64,000 nt of DNA, from assembly GCF_030817175.1 (NCBI RefSeq), contig NZ_JAUSYY010000001.1, positions 2,976,001 to 3,040,000 on the forward strand, written 5' to 3'. Source of the DNA: Agromyces ramosus. GTDB taxonomy: Bacteria > Actinomycetota > Actinomycetes > Actinomycetales > Microbacteriaceae. The position numbers were made by a program, and so were the translations under genes. Positions within the stretch are counted from its first letter, which is position 1. Every line of letters starts with the position of its first letter. Positions 42,372-50,549 of this stretch are shown here, piece after piece. The notes under the pieces are model-generated. The model was given only the letters and a program-made list of their open reading frames with translations, did not search any database and was not told the origin of the DNA.

Positions 42372-44439
42372 ATGCCCGACGACACACCCCGGAGCATCCG
42401 CCTCGATGCACTGGCCTACGGCGGCGACTACAACCCCGACCAGTGGCCGGAGGAGACCTGGCACGACGACGCGCGACTCATGCGCGAGGCCGGCGTCAAC
42501 CTCGTGAGCCTGCCGGTGTTCTCGTGGCCGCAGCTCGAGCCCCGACCCGGTGAATACGACTGGGGCTGGCTCGACCGGGTGATCGACGTGCTCTGGGATG
42601 CCGGCATCCGCATCGACCTCGCGACGGCCACCGCCACGCCGCCGTCCTGGCTCGTGCGCAGCCACCCCGAGATGCTCCCGTGCGATGAGCACGGCCGCCG
42701 CCTCGGATTCGGCTCGCGGCAGGCCTACTGCCCGAGCTCGCCGGTCTGGCGCGAACACGTGGCACGGATGGCCCGCGCGATGGCCGAGCGCTACGGAGAG
42801 CACCCCGCGCTCGCGCTGTGGCACGTCTCGAACGAGTACGGCGATCACGTGTCGCGCTGCTGGTGCCCCGAGTCATCCGCTCATTTCCGCCGCTGGCTCG
42901 AAGCGCGCTACGGCGACCTCGACGGGCTCAACGACGCCTGGGGCGTGAACGTCTGGGGCCAGCGCTACACCGAGTGGGCGCACATCGAGGCGCCGCGCGC
43001 GGCGACCGGGCCGATCAACCCGACGCACCTCCTCGACTTCGAGCGTTTCTCCTCCGACGCGTTGCTCGAGCTCTTCCGGGTCGAGGTCGACGTGCTGCGC
43101 GCGGTGACCCCCGACATTGCGGTGACGACGAACTTCATGAGCCTCCTGCGCGACCTCGACTACTGGGACTTTGCAGCCGCCGAAGACCTCGTCACTGACG
43201 ACGCATATCCCGATCCCGCGGACCCGAACGCCCACGTGCCGGCCGCGCTCAACTACGGGCTCATGCGCTCGCTGAAGGGCGGGCAGCCGTGGCTCCTGCT
43301 CGAGCAGGCGGCGAGCGCCGTGAGCTGGCGTGACGTCAACGTGCCCAAGGCGCCCGGCAGGATGCGCATCGACAGCCTGCAGGCCATCGCGCACGGCTCC
43401 GACGGCGCGATGTTCTTCCAGTGGCGTCAAGCCAAGTACGGCCAGGAGAAGTTCCACTCGGCGATGCTCGGGCACCGTGGTGAGGCATCCCGCAGCTTTC
43501 AGGAGATGAAGGCGCTCGGCGCCGAGCTCCAGCGGCTTGCACCGGTTCGCGGCACGCGAGTGCGGGCATCCGTCGCGCTCGTCGTCGACTGGGACTCGTG
43601 GTGGGGCTCGTCGGCCGCCGAGTCGCTGCCGTCGCAACGGCTGAACTGGCTGGCGCAGGCGCGCGCCTGGCATGCAGCCTGCCACGCGCTCGGACACCCG
43701 GTCGACACGGTTCGCGCGACCGGCCCGTTCGACGGGTACGACGTCGTGCTGGTGCCGAACCTCTACATCGCGGATGCCACGCAAGCCGCATCGCTCGCCG
43801 CGTTCGTCGCCCGGGGCGGCCAGCTCGTGGTCGGGCCGTTCTCGGGCGTCGTCGACGCCACCGAGAAGGTGCACGAGGGCGGCGCGCCCGGACCGCTGCG
43901 CGACCTCCTCGGCGTCGAGGTCGACGAGCACTGGCCTGTACCCGACGGCCTCGCCGAGCGCGTGCAGTTCGGCGCCGGCGGCGAGTTCGCGAACCCGGTG
44001 TGGGGCGGAGTGGCTCGAGGTGCACGAGGGCACCGAGGTGGTCGCCCGCTACGCGAGCGGCGAGCTCGAGGGCCGCCCCGCCGCCACTCGCCGCGTGCAC
44101 GATGCCGGCTCCGCGTGGTACCTCAGCGCCGTGCTCGAGGCATCCGGCACCATCGCGCTCATGCGTGCCGTGCTCGAGGCTGCCGGGCTCCCGGCCCGCG
44201 AGCGACCGGAGACCGACCTCGAGGTGGTGACCCGCAGCGATGAGTCCACCGACTACACCTTCGTGCTGAACCACGGTCGCACCGAGCGCACGGTCGACGT
44301 GCCCGCCGGCGTGCTCGACCTGCTGGGCGGCGAGACGGTCACCGGTCGGCTGACGCTCCCGCGCTACGGCGCCGCCGTGCTCGCCGCACCGCGCGCGGAT
44401 TCCGCCCCCTCCATCACCCTGTCCGACACCACCGACTGA
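42372..44439 (+). pseudogene. GH42 beta-galactosidase, interrupted by one frameshift
   Basis: From ATG 42372 a GH42 enzyme is encoded: GGDYNPDQWPEETW at the N-terminus, acid/base Glu155 in WHVSNEYG, nucleophile Glu311 in LLLEQAAS, then the trimerisation domain. At Trp544 (44001-44003) the frame is lost in a GGGG run; removing one G restores NPVWAEWLEVHEG and the C-terminal beta domain continues in the other frame to 44439. Read unchanged, the frame ends at 44243 with an abnormal tail. No signal peptide, so it would act on imported galactosides. Either a sequencing error or a real inactivation of the C-terminus. gcvPA-like begins 7 nt later. Confidence 0.8.
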
Positions 44440-44446
44440 GGCACCA

Positions 44447-45907
44447 ATGACCGATCCCTTCGTCCATCCGTACATCCCGAACACCGCCCCCAAGTCGAAG
44501 GCCGCCATGCTGGCCGCCGTGGGCGCGGCATCCGTCGACGAGTTCTACGCCGACGTTCCGGCAGAGCTCCGGCTCGACCGGCCGCTCGACCTGCCGACGC
44601 CGTTCACCGCCGAGCAGGACCTCGTGCGCCACGTCGAGGGCCTCCTCGCGAAGAACGTCTCGACCCGGCAGCGGCTGAGCTTCCTCGGTGCCGGCACCTA
44701 TCACCACTACGTGCCCGCGGTCGTCGACGAGGTCATCAATCGCAGTGAGTTCCTGACCGCGTACGCGGGCGAGCCGTACGAGGACCACGGCCGCTTCCAG
44801 GCCCTGTTCCAGTACCAGTCGCTCATGGCGGAGCTCCTCGCCATGGATGTCGTGAACGTGCCGACCTACGACGGCTTCCAGGCCACGGCGACGGCGCTGT
44901 CCATGGCGGGCCGGATGTCGGGTCGACGCCGGGTCCTCGTCGCGAGCGACGTGCTGCCGGACAAGCTCTCCAAAGTGCGCGACTTCGTGCGCGTGCTCCT
45001 CGACCTCGAGTTCGTCGACACCGTCGACGGAGTCGCGGATGTCACAGGGCTCGCCTCGCGGCTCGCCGAAGACGTGGCGGCGGTGTGGGTCGAGACCCCG
45101 AGCCGCACCGGCGCCCTCGAGGCGCGGCTGCAGGAGATCGCGGACGCCGCCCATGATGTCGGCGCCGTGCTCGTGGTCGGCACCGACCCCATCGGCTACG
45201 GCGTGCTCACCCCGCCCGCCGAGCAGGGCGCCGACATCGTCTGCGGCGACATCCAGTCGCTCGGACTGCACCAGTGGTTCGGCGGCGCGCACGGCGGCTT
45301 CATCGCCGTGCACGACGACCCGCGCTTCATCATGGAGATGCCCTCGCGCCTCTTCGGGCTCGCGACGACCGACGTGCCGGGGGAGTACGGCTTCGGCGAC
45401 GTCGCCTACGACCGCACCTCCTTCGCGCAGCGCGAGGAGGGCAAGGAGTGGGTCGGCACGGCCGCCGCCCTTTGGGGCATCGCCGCCGGCGTCTACCTCG
45501 CGCTCATGGGTCCGCAGGGCATGCGCGACCTCGGCGAGGTGCTGCTCGCCCGCACGCGCTACGCCCAGCGGGCGCTCGCCGAGATCCCGGGCGTTGCGCT
45601 CGGCGACCGCGCGGTGCACCTCCGCGAGTTCACGATCGACCTCTCCGGTGCAGGGCTCGGTGCCGCCGACGTCGTCGATGCACTGCGGGCCGAGGGCATC
45701 GAACCCGGCGTCCCGGTGGACCAGCACCAGCTGCTCGTCTGCGTCACGGAGATGACCAGCCAGCGCGACATCGACCGCCTGTCCGCCGAGCTCGCAGCCC
45801 TCGCGGCACGTACGGGCAACGCCGCCGCCGGGGCATCCGACACCGACCCGACCGACCCCGGCGCGACCACCGTGTCCGCCCCGATCCTCGAGGAGCAGAG
45901 CGCATGA
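44447..45907 (+). CDS. gcvPA: Glycine dehydrogenase (decarboxylating) subunit 1-like protein, divergent
   Basis: 486 residues, alpha part of the split P-protein family. The start (FVHPYIPN) and FLGAGTYHHYVPAVVDEVINRSEF follow the family, but the next block reads LTAYAGEPYEDHGRFQALFQ where canonical GcvPA has a TPYQPEISQG-type sequence, and VPTYDGFQATATA replaces SSMYDG. These positions lie near the active site, so an altered substrate is likely. A disordered Asp/Thr/Ala tail follows residue 455. The gene starts 7 nt after the GH42 gene and overlaps the beta part by 4 nt. No gcvH or gcvT is nearby. Confidence 0.78.
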   Translation: MTDPFVHPYIPNTAPKSKAAMLAAVGAASVDEFYADVPAELRLDRPLDLPTPFTAEQDLVRHVEGLLAKNVSTRQRLSFLGAGTYHHYVPAVVDEVINRSEFLTAYAGEPYEDHGRFQALFQYQSLMAELLAMDVVNVPTYDGFQATATALSMAGRMSGRRRVLVASDVLPDKLSKVRDFVRVLLDLEFVDTVDGVADVTGLASRLAEDVAAVWVETPSRTGALEARLQEIADAAHDVGAVLVVGTDPIGYGVLTPPAEQGADIVCGDIQSLGLHQWFGGAHGGFIAVHDDPRFIMEMPSRLFGLATTDVPGEYGFGDVAYDRTSFAQREEGKEWVGTAAALWGIAAGVYLALMGPQGMRDLGEVLLARTRYAQRALAEIPGVALGDRAVHLREFTIDLSGAGLGAADVVDALRAEGIEPGVPVDQHQLLVCVTEMTSQRDIDRLSAELAALAARTGNAAAGASDTDPTDPGATTVSAPILEEQSA

Positions 45908-47478
45908 GCCTCCCCGTCGCACCCAAGCCCGCCCTCCGGCGCTTCCACCAGGCGAGCTGGGACGAGCCGATCATCTTCGAGCTCTCGACGCCCGGCGAGC
46001 GCGGCGTGCTCGTCACCGGCATCGAACCCGGCGTGCGTGACGCCGTCGGCGACGTCGTCTCCGAGCTGCCGGCCGGCCTCCGCAGGCAGGCGCCGCCCGC
46101 CCTGCCCGAGATGGGCCAGATGCGCGTGCTGAAGCATTACCTGCGGCTCTCGCAGGAGAACCTCGGCGCCGACCTGAATGTCGACATCGGCCAGGGCACT
46201 TGCACGATGAAGTACGCGCCGAAGGTCAACGAGCAGCTCATCCGCACGCCCGGGCTCACGGCCATGCACCCGCTGCAGGACCCGGCCGACGCGCAGGGCG
46301 TGCTCGAGATCGTCTGGCAGACCGAGCGCATGCTCGCCGAGATCTCGGGAATGGACGAGGTGTCGCTGCACACGCAGGGCGGCTCCGCCGCGATCTGGTC
46401 GAACATCGCGATGATCCGCGCGTTCCACGAGGCGAACGGCGAGGGTGAGCAGCGTCGCGAGGTCATCACGACGATCTTCAGCCACCCCTCGAACGCGGCG
46501 GCGGCGAAGGCAGCCGGGTACGACGTCATCACGCTCTACCCCGACGCCGACGGCTACCCCGACCTCGAGGCGCTGAAGCGTGCACTCTCGCCGCGCACCG
46601 CGGCGATCATGGTCACGAACCCCGAGGACACCGGCATCTACAACCCCGCCATCAAGGAGTGGGTGGATGCCGCGCACGGGGTCGGTGCGCTCGCCTCCTA
46701 CGACCAGGCGAACGCCAACGGCATCCTCGGCATCACACGCGCTCGCGACGCCGGCTTCGACGTGTGCCACTTCAACCTGCACAAGACCTTCGGCACGCCG
46801 CACGCCTGCGGAGGGCCGGGCGCCGGCGCCAACGGCGTGAGCGCGGCGCTCGCACCGTTCCTGCCCGGCCCGCGGGTCGCGCGTGAGGGCGACCGCTTCG
46901 TAGTGCGTGAGGCCGGGGAGCAGTCGATCGGCGCGGTCGCGCCGTTCTTCGGGGTCATCCCGAACATCGTGCGCGCCTACTCGTGGATGATGGCGCTCGG
47001 CGCCGAGGGACTCCGCGCCGTCGCGGAGATCGCCGTGCTGAACAACAACTACCTGATGAAGAAGGTGCTGGAGATCCCCGGTGCGTCGGCTCCCTATGCC
47101 ACGGGCCGTCGCCGCATCGAGCAGGTGCGCTACTCGTGGCAGGACCTCTTCGAGGACACCGGCGTCACCTCTGAGGAGATCGGCATACGGGCATCCGATT
47201 TCGGCATGCACTACTGGACGAGCCACCACCCCTACGTCGTGCCGCAGCCGTTCACCCTCGAGCCCACCGAGTCCTACTCGATGGCCGAGCTCGACGAGTA
47301 CGCGGCCGTGCTCGCCGAGATCGCCCGTGAGGCGCGCGACGACGCCGAGACGGTTCGCACGGCGCCGCATCGGCAGACCGTGCACCACACGCACCACGAC
47401 GACCTCGACGACCCCGAGCGCTGGGCGATCACGTGGCGTGCGTACCAGCGGAAGTACTTCGGCGACGCCGCCGCCTGA
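45904..47478 (+). CDS. gcvPB: Glycine dehydrogenase (decarboxylating) subunit 2-like protein, divergent
   Basis: 524 residues, the PLP-binding half of a split P-protein. HFNLHKTFGTPH contains the Schiff-base Lys294. The glycine-rich loop after it is ACGGPGAGANGV, whereas canonical proteins have GGGGPG followed by Gly-Pro. The C-terminal 60 residues are His/Asp-rich (VHHTHHDDLDDPERW). It should pair with the preceding subunit as a decarboxylase of an amino acid; the loop changes and the missing H- and T-proteins argue against an ordinary glycine cleavage role. ATG overlaps the upstream stop (ATGA). Confidence 0.8.
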   Translation: MSLPVAPKPALRRFHQASWDEPIIFELSTPGERGVLVTGIEPGVRDAVGDVVSELPAGLRRQAPPALPEMGQMRVLKHYLRLSQENLGADLNVDIGQGTCTMKYAPKVNEQLIRTPGLTAMHPLQDPADAQGVLEIVWQTERMLAEISGMDEVSLHTQGGSAAIWSNIAMIRAFHEANGEGEQRREVITTIFSHPSNAAAAKAAGYDVITLYPDADGYPDLEALKRALSPRTAAIMVTNPEDTGIYNPAIKEWVDAAHGVGALASYDQANANGILGITRARDAGFDVCHFNLHKTFGTPHACGGPGAGANGVSAALAPFLPGPRVAREGDRFVVREAGEQSIGAVAPFFGVIPNIVRAYSWMMALGAEGLRAVAEIAVLNNNYLMKKVLEIPGASAPYATGRRRIEQVRYSWQDLFEDTGVTSEEIGIRASDFGMHYWTSHHPYVVPQPFTLEPTESYSMAELDEYAAVLAEIAREARDDAETVRTAPHRQTVHHTHHDDLDDPERWAITWRAYQRKYFGDAAA

Positions 47479-47480
47479 GC

Positions 47481-48617
47481 ATGCTCGGACTCATCGTGAA
47501 CCCCGTCGCCGGGATCGGCGGTCCCGCGGGCCTCGCCGGCAGCGACGGGGCCGCGGTGCAGGCGCGTGCGGGCGCACGCGGCGCGGCGTCACGAGCGGCT
47601 GAGCGGGCACTCATCGCCCTCGGGGTGGTCGCCTCGGCGCATCCCGGCACCCGCGTGCTGACGGTGGCGGGCGCAATGGGAGCGGATGTCGCGCGCGCGG
47701 CCGGTCTCGAACCCGTCGTCGTCGCGCAGCCGGGCGAGCCGACGGATGCCGCCGACACCACCGACGCGGCCCGCGCGCTCGCCGACGCCGGCGCGTCGCT
47801 CGTGCTCTTCGTCGGCGGCGACGGCACGGCACGGGACGTCGCGGCGGGGCTCGGCTCCGATGCCGCCGCGCTCGGAATCCCCGCCGGCGTGAAGATGTAC
47901 TCGCCGGTCTTCGCGGTGAGCCCTCGCGCGGCCGGCGGAGTCGCCGCGGCGTGGCTCGCCGAAGGCGGTCTCCCCGTGCACGAGCAAGAGGTGCTCGACG
48001 TCGACGAGGAGGCGCTGCGGCACGCGCGGGTCGAACCGCGCCTCTTCGGTACGCTCGCCGTGCCGTTCCGGCCGGGCCGTACTCAGGCGCGCAAGGCGGC
48101 GACGCCCGCCGACGAGCACGCCGCGGTTCGTGCAGCCGCGCGGGGCGCGGCATCCGCCATTCGGCCCGGAGTCCGCTACCTGCTCGGCCCGGGCGGCACG
48201 ATGACCGAGCTCGCTCGCCGGCTCGGCGTGCCGAAGACGCCGCTCGGCGTCGACGTCGTACTCGACGGGCGCCGCGTGATCGCCGGTGCCTCCGAGGCGG
48301 AGCTGTTGTCAGAGATCGCCCGCGGCCCCGCCCGAGCCGTCGTGACCGTCATCGGCGGCCAGGGCTTCCTCCTCGGCCGCGGCAACCAGCAGCTGTCGGC
48401 GCGGGTGCTTCGCGCGCTCGGCGACGACCCACTGCTCGTCGTCGCTCCCGAGCAGAAGCTCATCGACCTCGGCGGGCGACCCCTGCTCGTCGACACCGGG
48501 GACCCCCGGGTCGACGCCGGCCTCGCCGGATTCATCCGCGTGATCACCGGACCCTCGACCACCAGCATCTACCCTGTCAACGCACCGGAACACGAAGGAG
48601 AAGGCCATGCGCCTTGA
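47481..48617 (+). CDS. ATP-NAD kinase-like protein of the AcoX type
   Basis: 378 residues. GLIVNPVAGIGGPAGL opens the fold, GGDGTARD (112-119) is the NAD/diacylglycerol-kinase nucleotide motif, and GIPAGVKMYSPVFAVSP is characteristic of the AcoX/COG3199 group. AcoX occurs in acetoin-dehydrogenase operons, but its reaction is unknown; a nucleotide- or thiamine-linked kinase is possible. It starts 2 nt after the GcvPB-like stop, and the following SDR gene begins 11 nt before its own stop, so the four genes are translated as a unit. Confidence 0.8.
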   Translation: MLGLIVNPVAGIGGPAGLAGSDGAAVQARAGARGAASRAAERALIALGVVASAHPGTRVLTVAGAMGADVARAAGLEPVVVAQPGEPTDAADTTDAARALADAGASLVLFVGGDGTARDVAAGLGSDAAALGIPAGVKMYSPVFAVSPRAAGGVAAAWLAEGGLPVHEQEVLDVDEEALRHARVEPRLFGTLAVPFRPGRTQARKAATPADEHAAVRAAARGAASAIRPGVRYLLGPGGTMTELARRLGVPKTPLGVDVVLDGRRVIAGASEAELLSEIARGPARAVVTVIGGQGFLLGRGNQQLSARVLRALGDDPLLVVAPEQKLIDLGGRPLLVDTGDPRVDAGLAGFIRVITGPSTTSIYPVNAPEHEGEGHAP

Positions 48618-49365
48618 GAACAAGCAGGCAATCGTCACGGGCGGCGCCGGCGGCATCGGCCGGGCCACCTCGCTCGCCCTCGCAGCCGAGGGCGCGGCCG
48701 TCGCGGTCGTCGACCTGAACGCCGAGGCTGCCGAGGCGGTCGCCGCCGAGATCCGCGAGGCGGGCGGCATCGCGATCGCCATCGCGGCGGATGTCTCGAG
48801 CGAGGTCGACATCGAACGAGTCGTCGGCGCGACCGTCGCCGAGTTCGGCGGCGTGAGCGTCGTCTTCAACAACGCGGGCATCATCCGGCGCACGACCGCG
48901 GTCGAGACGACCGTCGAGGAGTGGGACCGGGTGTTCGGCGTGAACGTGCGCTCGATCTTCCTCATGTGCAAGCACGTCGTGCCGATCATGGCGGCAGCCG
49001 GTGGCGGTTCGATCGTGAACACCGGCTCGGGCTGGGGCCTGAAGGGCGGCGGCCGTGCGATCTCCTACTGCGCGTCGAAGGGCGCCGTCGTGAACATGAC
49101 GCGGGCGCTCGCGATCGACCACGGCCGGCAGGGCATCCGGGTGAACTCGGTGAACCCGGGCGACGTGAACACCGGCATGCTCCGTGACGAGGCGCGCCAG
49201 CTCTCGCAGGACGCCGACGCGTTCCTCGCCGAGGCCGCCGACCGGCCGTTGCAGCGCATGGGCGAGCCGCGCGAGATCGCCGCGGCCGTCGTGTGGCTCG
49301 CGAGCGACGAGTCGAGCTACGTCACGGGCTCCGCCCTCGTCGTCGACGGCGGCGGCATCGCCTGA
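48607..49365 (+). CDS. Short-chain dehydrogenase/reductase
   Basis: 252 residues, classical SDR. Cofactor motif TGGAGGIG near residue 12, VVDLNAEAAE with an acidic end to beta-2 (NAD preference), NNAG, Ser in TGSGWG, and YCASK with Tyr154 and Lys158; C-terminus SSYVTGSALVVDGGGIA. It oxidises or reduces a hydroxy/keto group of the pathway intermediate. GAAGGAGAAGG precedes ATG 48607. Its stop is 2 nt from the convergent RidA stop, without a terminator between. Confidence 0.9.
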   Translation: MRLENKQAIVTGGAGGIGRATSLALAAEGAAVAVVDLNAEAAEAVAAEIREAGGIAIAIAADVSSEVDIERVVGATVAEFGGVSVVFNNAGIIRRTTAVETTVEEWDRVFGVNVRSIFLMCKHVVPIMAAAGGGSIVNTGSGWGLKGGGRAISYCASKGAVVNMTRALAIDHGRQGIRVNSVNPGDVNTGMLRDEARQLSQDADAFLAEAADRPLQRMGEPREIAAAVVWLASDESSYVTGSALVVDGGGIA

Positions 49366-49367
49366 GC

Positions 49368-49751
49368 TCAGTCCTGCGGGATCGCCGCGACCACGTCGAT
49401 CTCGACGAGGATGTCGGCGAGGCGCGAGCCGACCGTCGTCCGCACGGGGTACGGCTCGGTGAAGAACTCCGCGTAGGCCACGTTGTACTCGGCGAAGTCG
49501 GCAAGATCCTCGAGGTGTGCGGTGACCTTCACCACGTCGTCGAAGGTGAGCCCGTACTCGGCGAGCACGGCGCCGACGTTGCGCAGCACCTGGCGGGTCT
49601 GCTCGGCCGCACCGCCCTCGACGACGAGCCCCGTCGCCGGATCCTGCGGGCCGAACCCCGCGGTGTACAGGAATCCGTTCGCAACGACGCCGTGGCTGTA
49701 CGGCCCGGCCGGCTTCGGCGCGTTCGAGAGGGTGACGGCGGTCTTGGACAT
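49368..49751 (-). CDS. RidA family imine/enamine deaminase
   Basis: 127 residues of the YjgF/YER057c/UK114 family. LSNAPKPAGPYSHGVVANGFLYTAGFGPQDP is the N-terminal pattern; the C-terminal PVRTTVGSRLADILVEIDVVA has the active-site Arg (VRTTVGSRL) that binds the carboxylate. RidA hydrolyses 2-aminoacrylate-type enamines released by PLP enzymes. GGAGGAACC precedes ATG 49751. It is the distal gene of the D-amino-acid operon, and an intercistronic hairpin separates it from IclR. Confidence 0.92.
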   Translation of the reverse strand: MSKTAVTLSNAPKPAGPYSHGVVANGFLYTAGFGPQDPATGLVVEGGAAEQTRQVLRNVGAVLAEYGLTFDDVVKVTAHLEDLADFAEYNVAYAEFFTEPYPVRTTVGSRLADILVEIDVVAAIPQD

Positions 49752-49782
49752 GGTTCCTCCTGTTGTGGTGTGGGTGGGGCGA

Positions 49783-49815
49783 CGGATGCCGCGGCCGCGG
49801 GCGCCGGGGCATCCG
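49783..49815 (-). terminator. Intercistronic hairpin between IclR and RidA genes
   Basis: Arms 49783-49795 and 49803-49815 pair with one mismatch and carry CGGATGCC / GGCATCCG. It may partly terminate or stabilise the mRNA, lowering or separating RidA expression. Confidence 0.45.
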
Positions 49816-49816
49816 C

Positions 49817-50548
49817 TCAGCTGATCTCGCGGGCGATGGCATCTGCCGCCTCCCGCAGGGCGGGCAGGTGCGCTTTGAGTCGGTCGAGGTCGGCGACCAT
49901 GCGGATCGCCGTGACCGAGATCGCGCCGACGGTGCCCATGGGCGTGCGGATCGGCACCGCGACGCAGTTGACGAACGGCTCGAACTCGCGGTCGTCGGTG
50001 GCGTAGCCGCGTGAGGCGGTGAGCGCGAGCTCGTGGTCGAGGCGCTCGCGGCTGGTGATGGTGTGGTCGGTGTAGCGCTCCCACGTGACGCCCGCGAGCA
50101 CGGCGTCACGGGCGGCGGGGCCGAGCCCGGCGAGGATCGCCTTGCCGACCCCCGAGCAGTAGGGGATCACCGCCCGGCCGATGCGCGAGTACATGCGCAC
50201 GCCCGATTCGTCTTCGGCCTTGTCGACGTAGACGATCGAGCGGTCCATGAGGGCGGCGAGGTGCACGGTGTTGCCGGTGCGCCGCTGCAGGCGCCGCACA
50301 TGCTCGGCGCCGGCTTCGCGCAGGTCGAGCGAGTCGAGCGCCTCCTTCGAGAGCGCGGCGAGCCGGCTGCCCAGGGTGTAGCGGCCGGAGCCGCGCCGGC
50401 GCACCCAGCCCACCTCCTCGAGCGCCTGCAGTTCGCGGAACATGGTCGAACGGTGCAGCCCGAAGGTCTCGGCGAGCTCGGCGACGGTTCGGGGGTCGGC
50501 GGCGATCGCGTCGATGATGCGGGCGGCTCGCTTCACGCTCTGCGACAT
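49817..50548 (-). CDS. IclR-family transcriptional regulator
   Basis: 243 residues. The N-terminal winged helix (SVKRAARIIDAIAADPRTVA, then LAETFGLHRSTMFRELQAL) is followed by the IclR effector domain (VHLAALMDRSIVYVDKAED, RAVIPYCSGVGKAILAGL, CVAVPIRTPMGTVGAISVTA). Its ATG is 1 nt after the deacylase stop, so it is co-expressed with the genes it presumably regulates through the GTTGCAG...CTGCAAC palindrome at 53493. Ligand probably a D-amino acid or keto-deoxy acid, by inference. Confidence 0.92.
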   Translation of the reverse strand: MSQSVKRAARIIDAIAADPRTVAELAETFGLHRSTMFRELQALEEVGWVRRRGSGRYTLGSRLAALSKEALDSLDLREAGAEHVRRLQRRTGNTVHLAALMDRSIVYVDKAEDESGVRMYSRIGRAVIPYCSGVGKAILAGLGPAARDAVLAGVTWERYTDHTITSRERLDHELALTASRGYATDDREFEPFVNCVAVPIRTPMGTVGAISVTAIRMVADLDRLKAHLPALREAADAIAREIS

Positions 50549-50549
50549 G

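Noticed and set aside
44440..44446. Glycine riboswitch before the gcvPA-like gene
   Set aside because: Only 7 nt separate it from the GH42 gene, too little for any riboswitch; none was seen farther upstream either.
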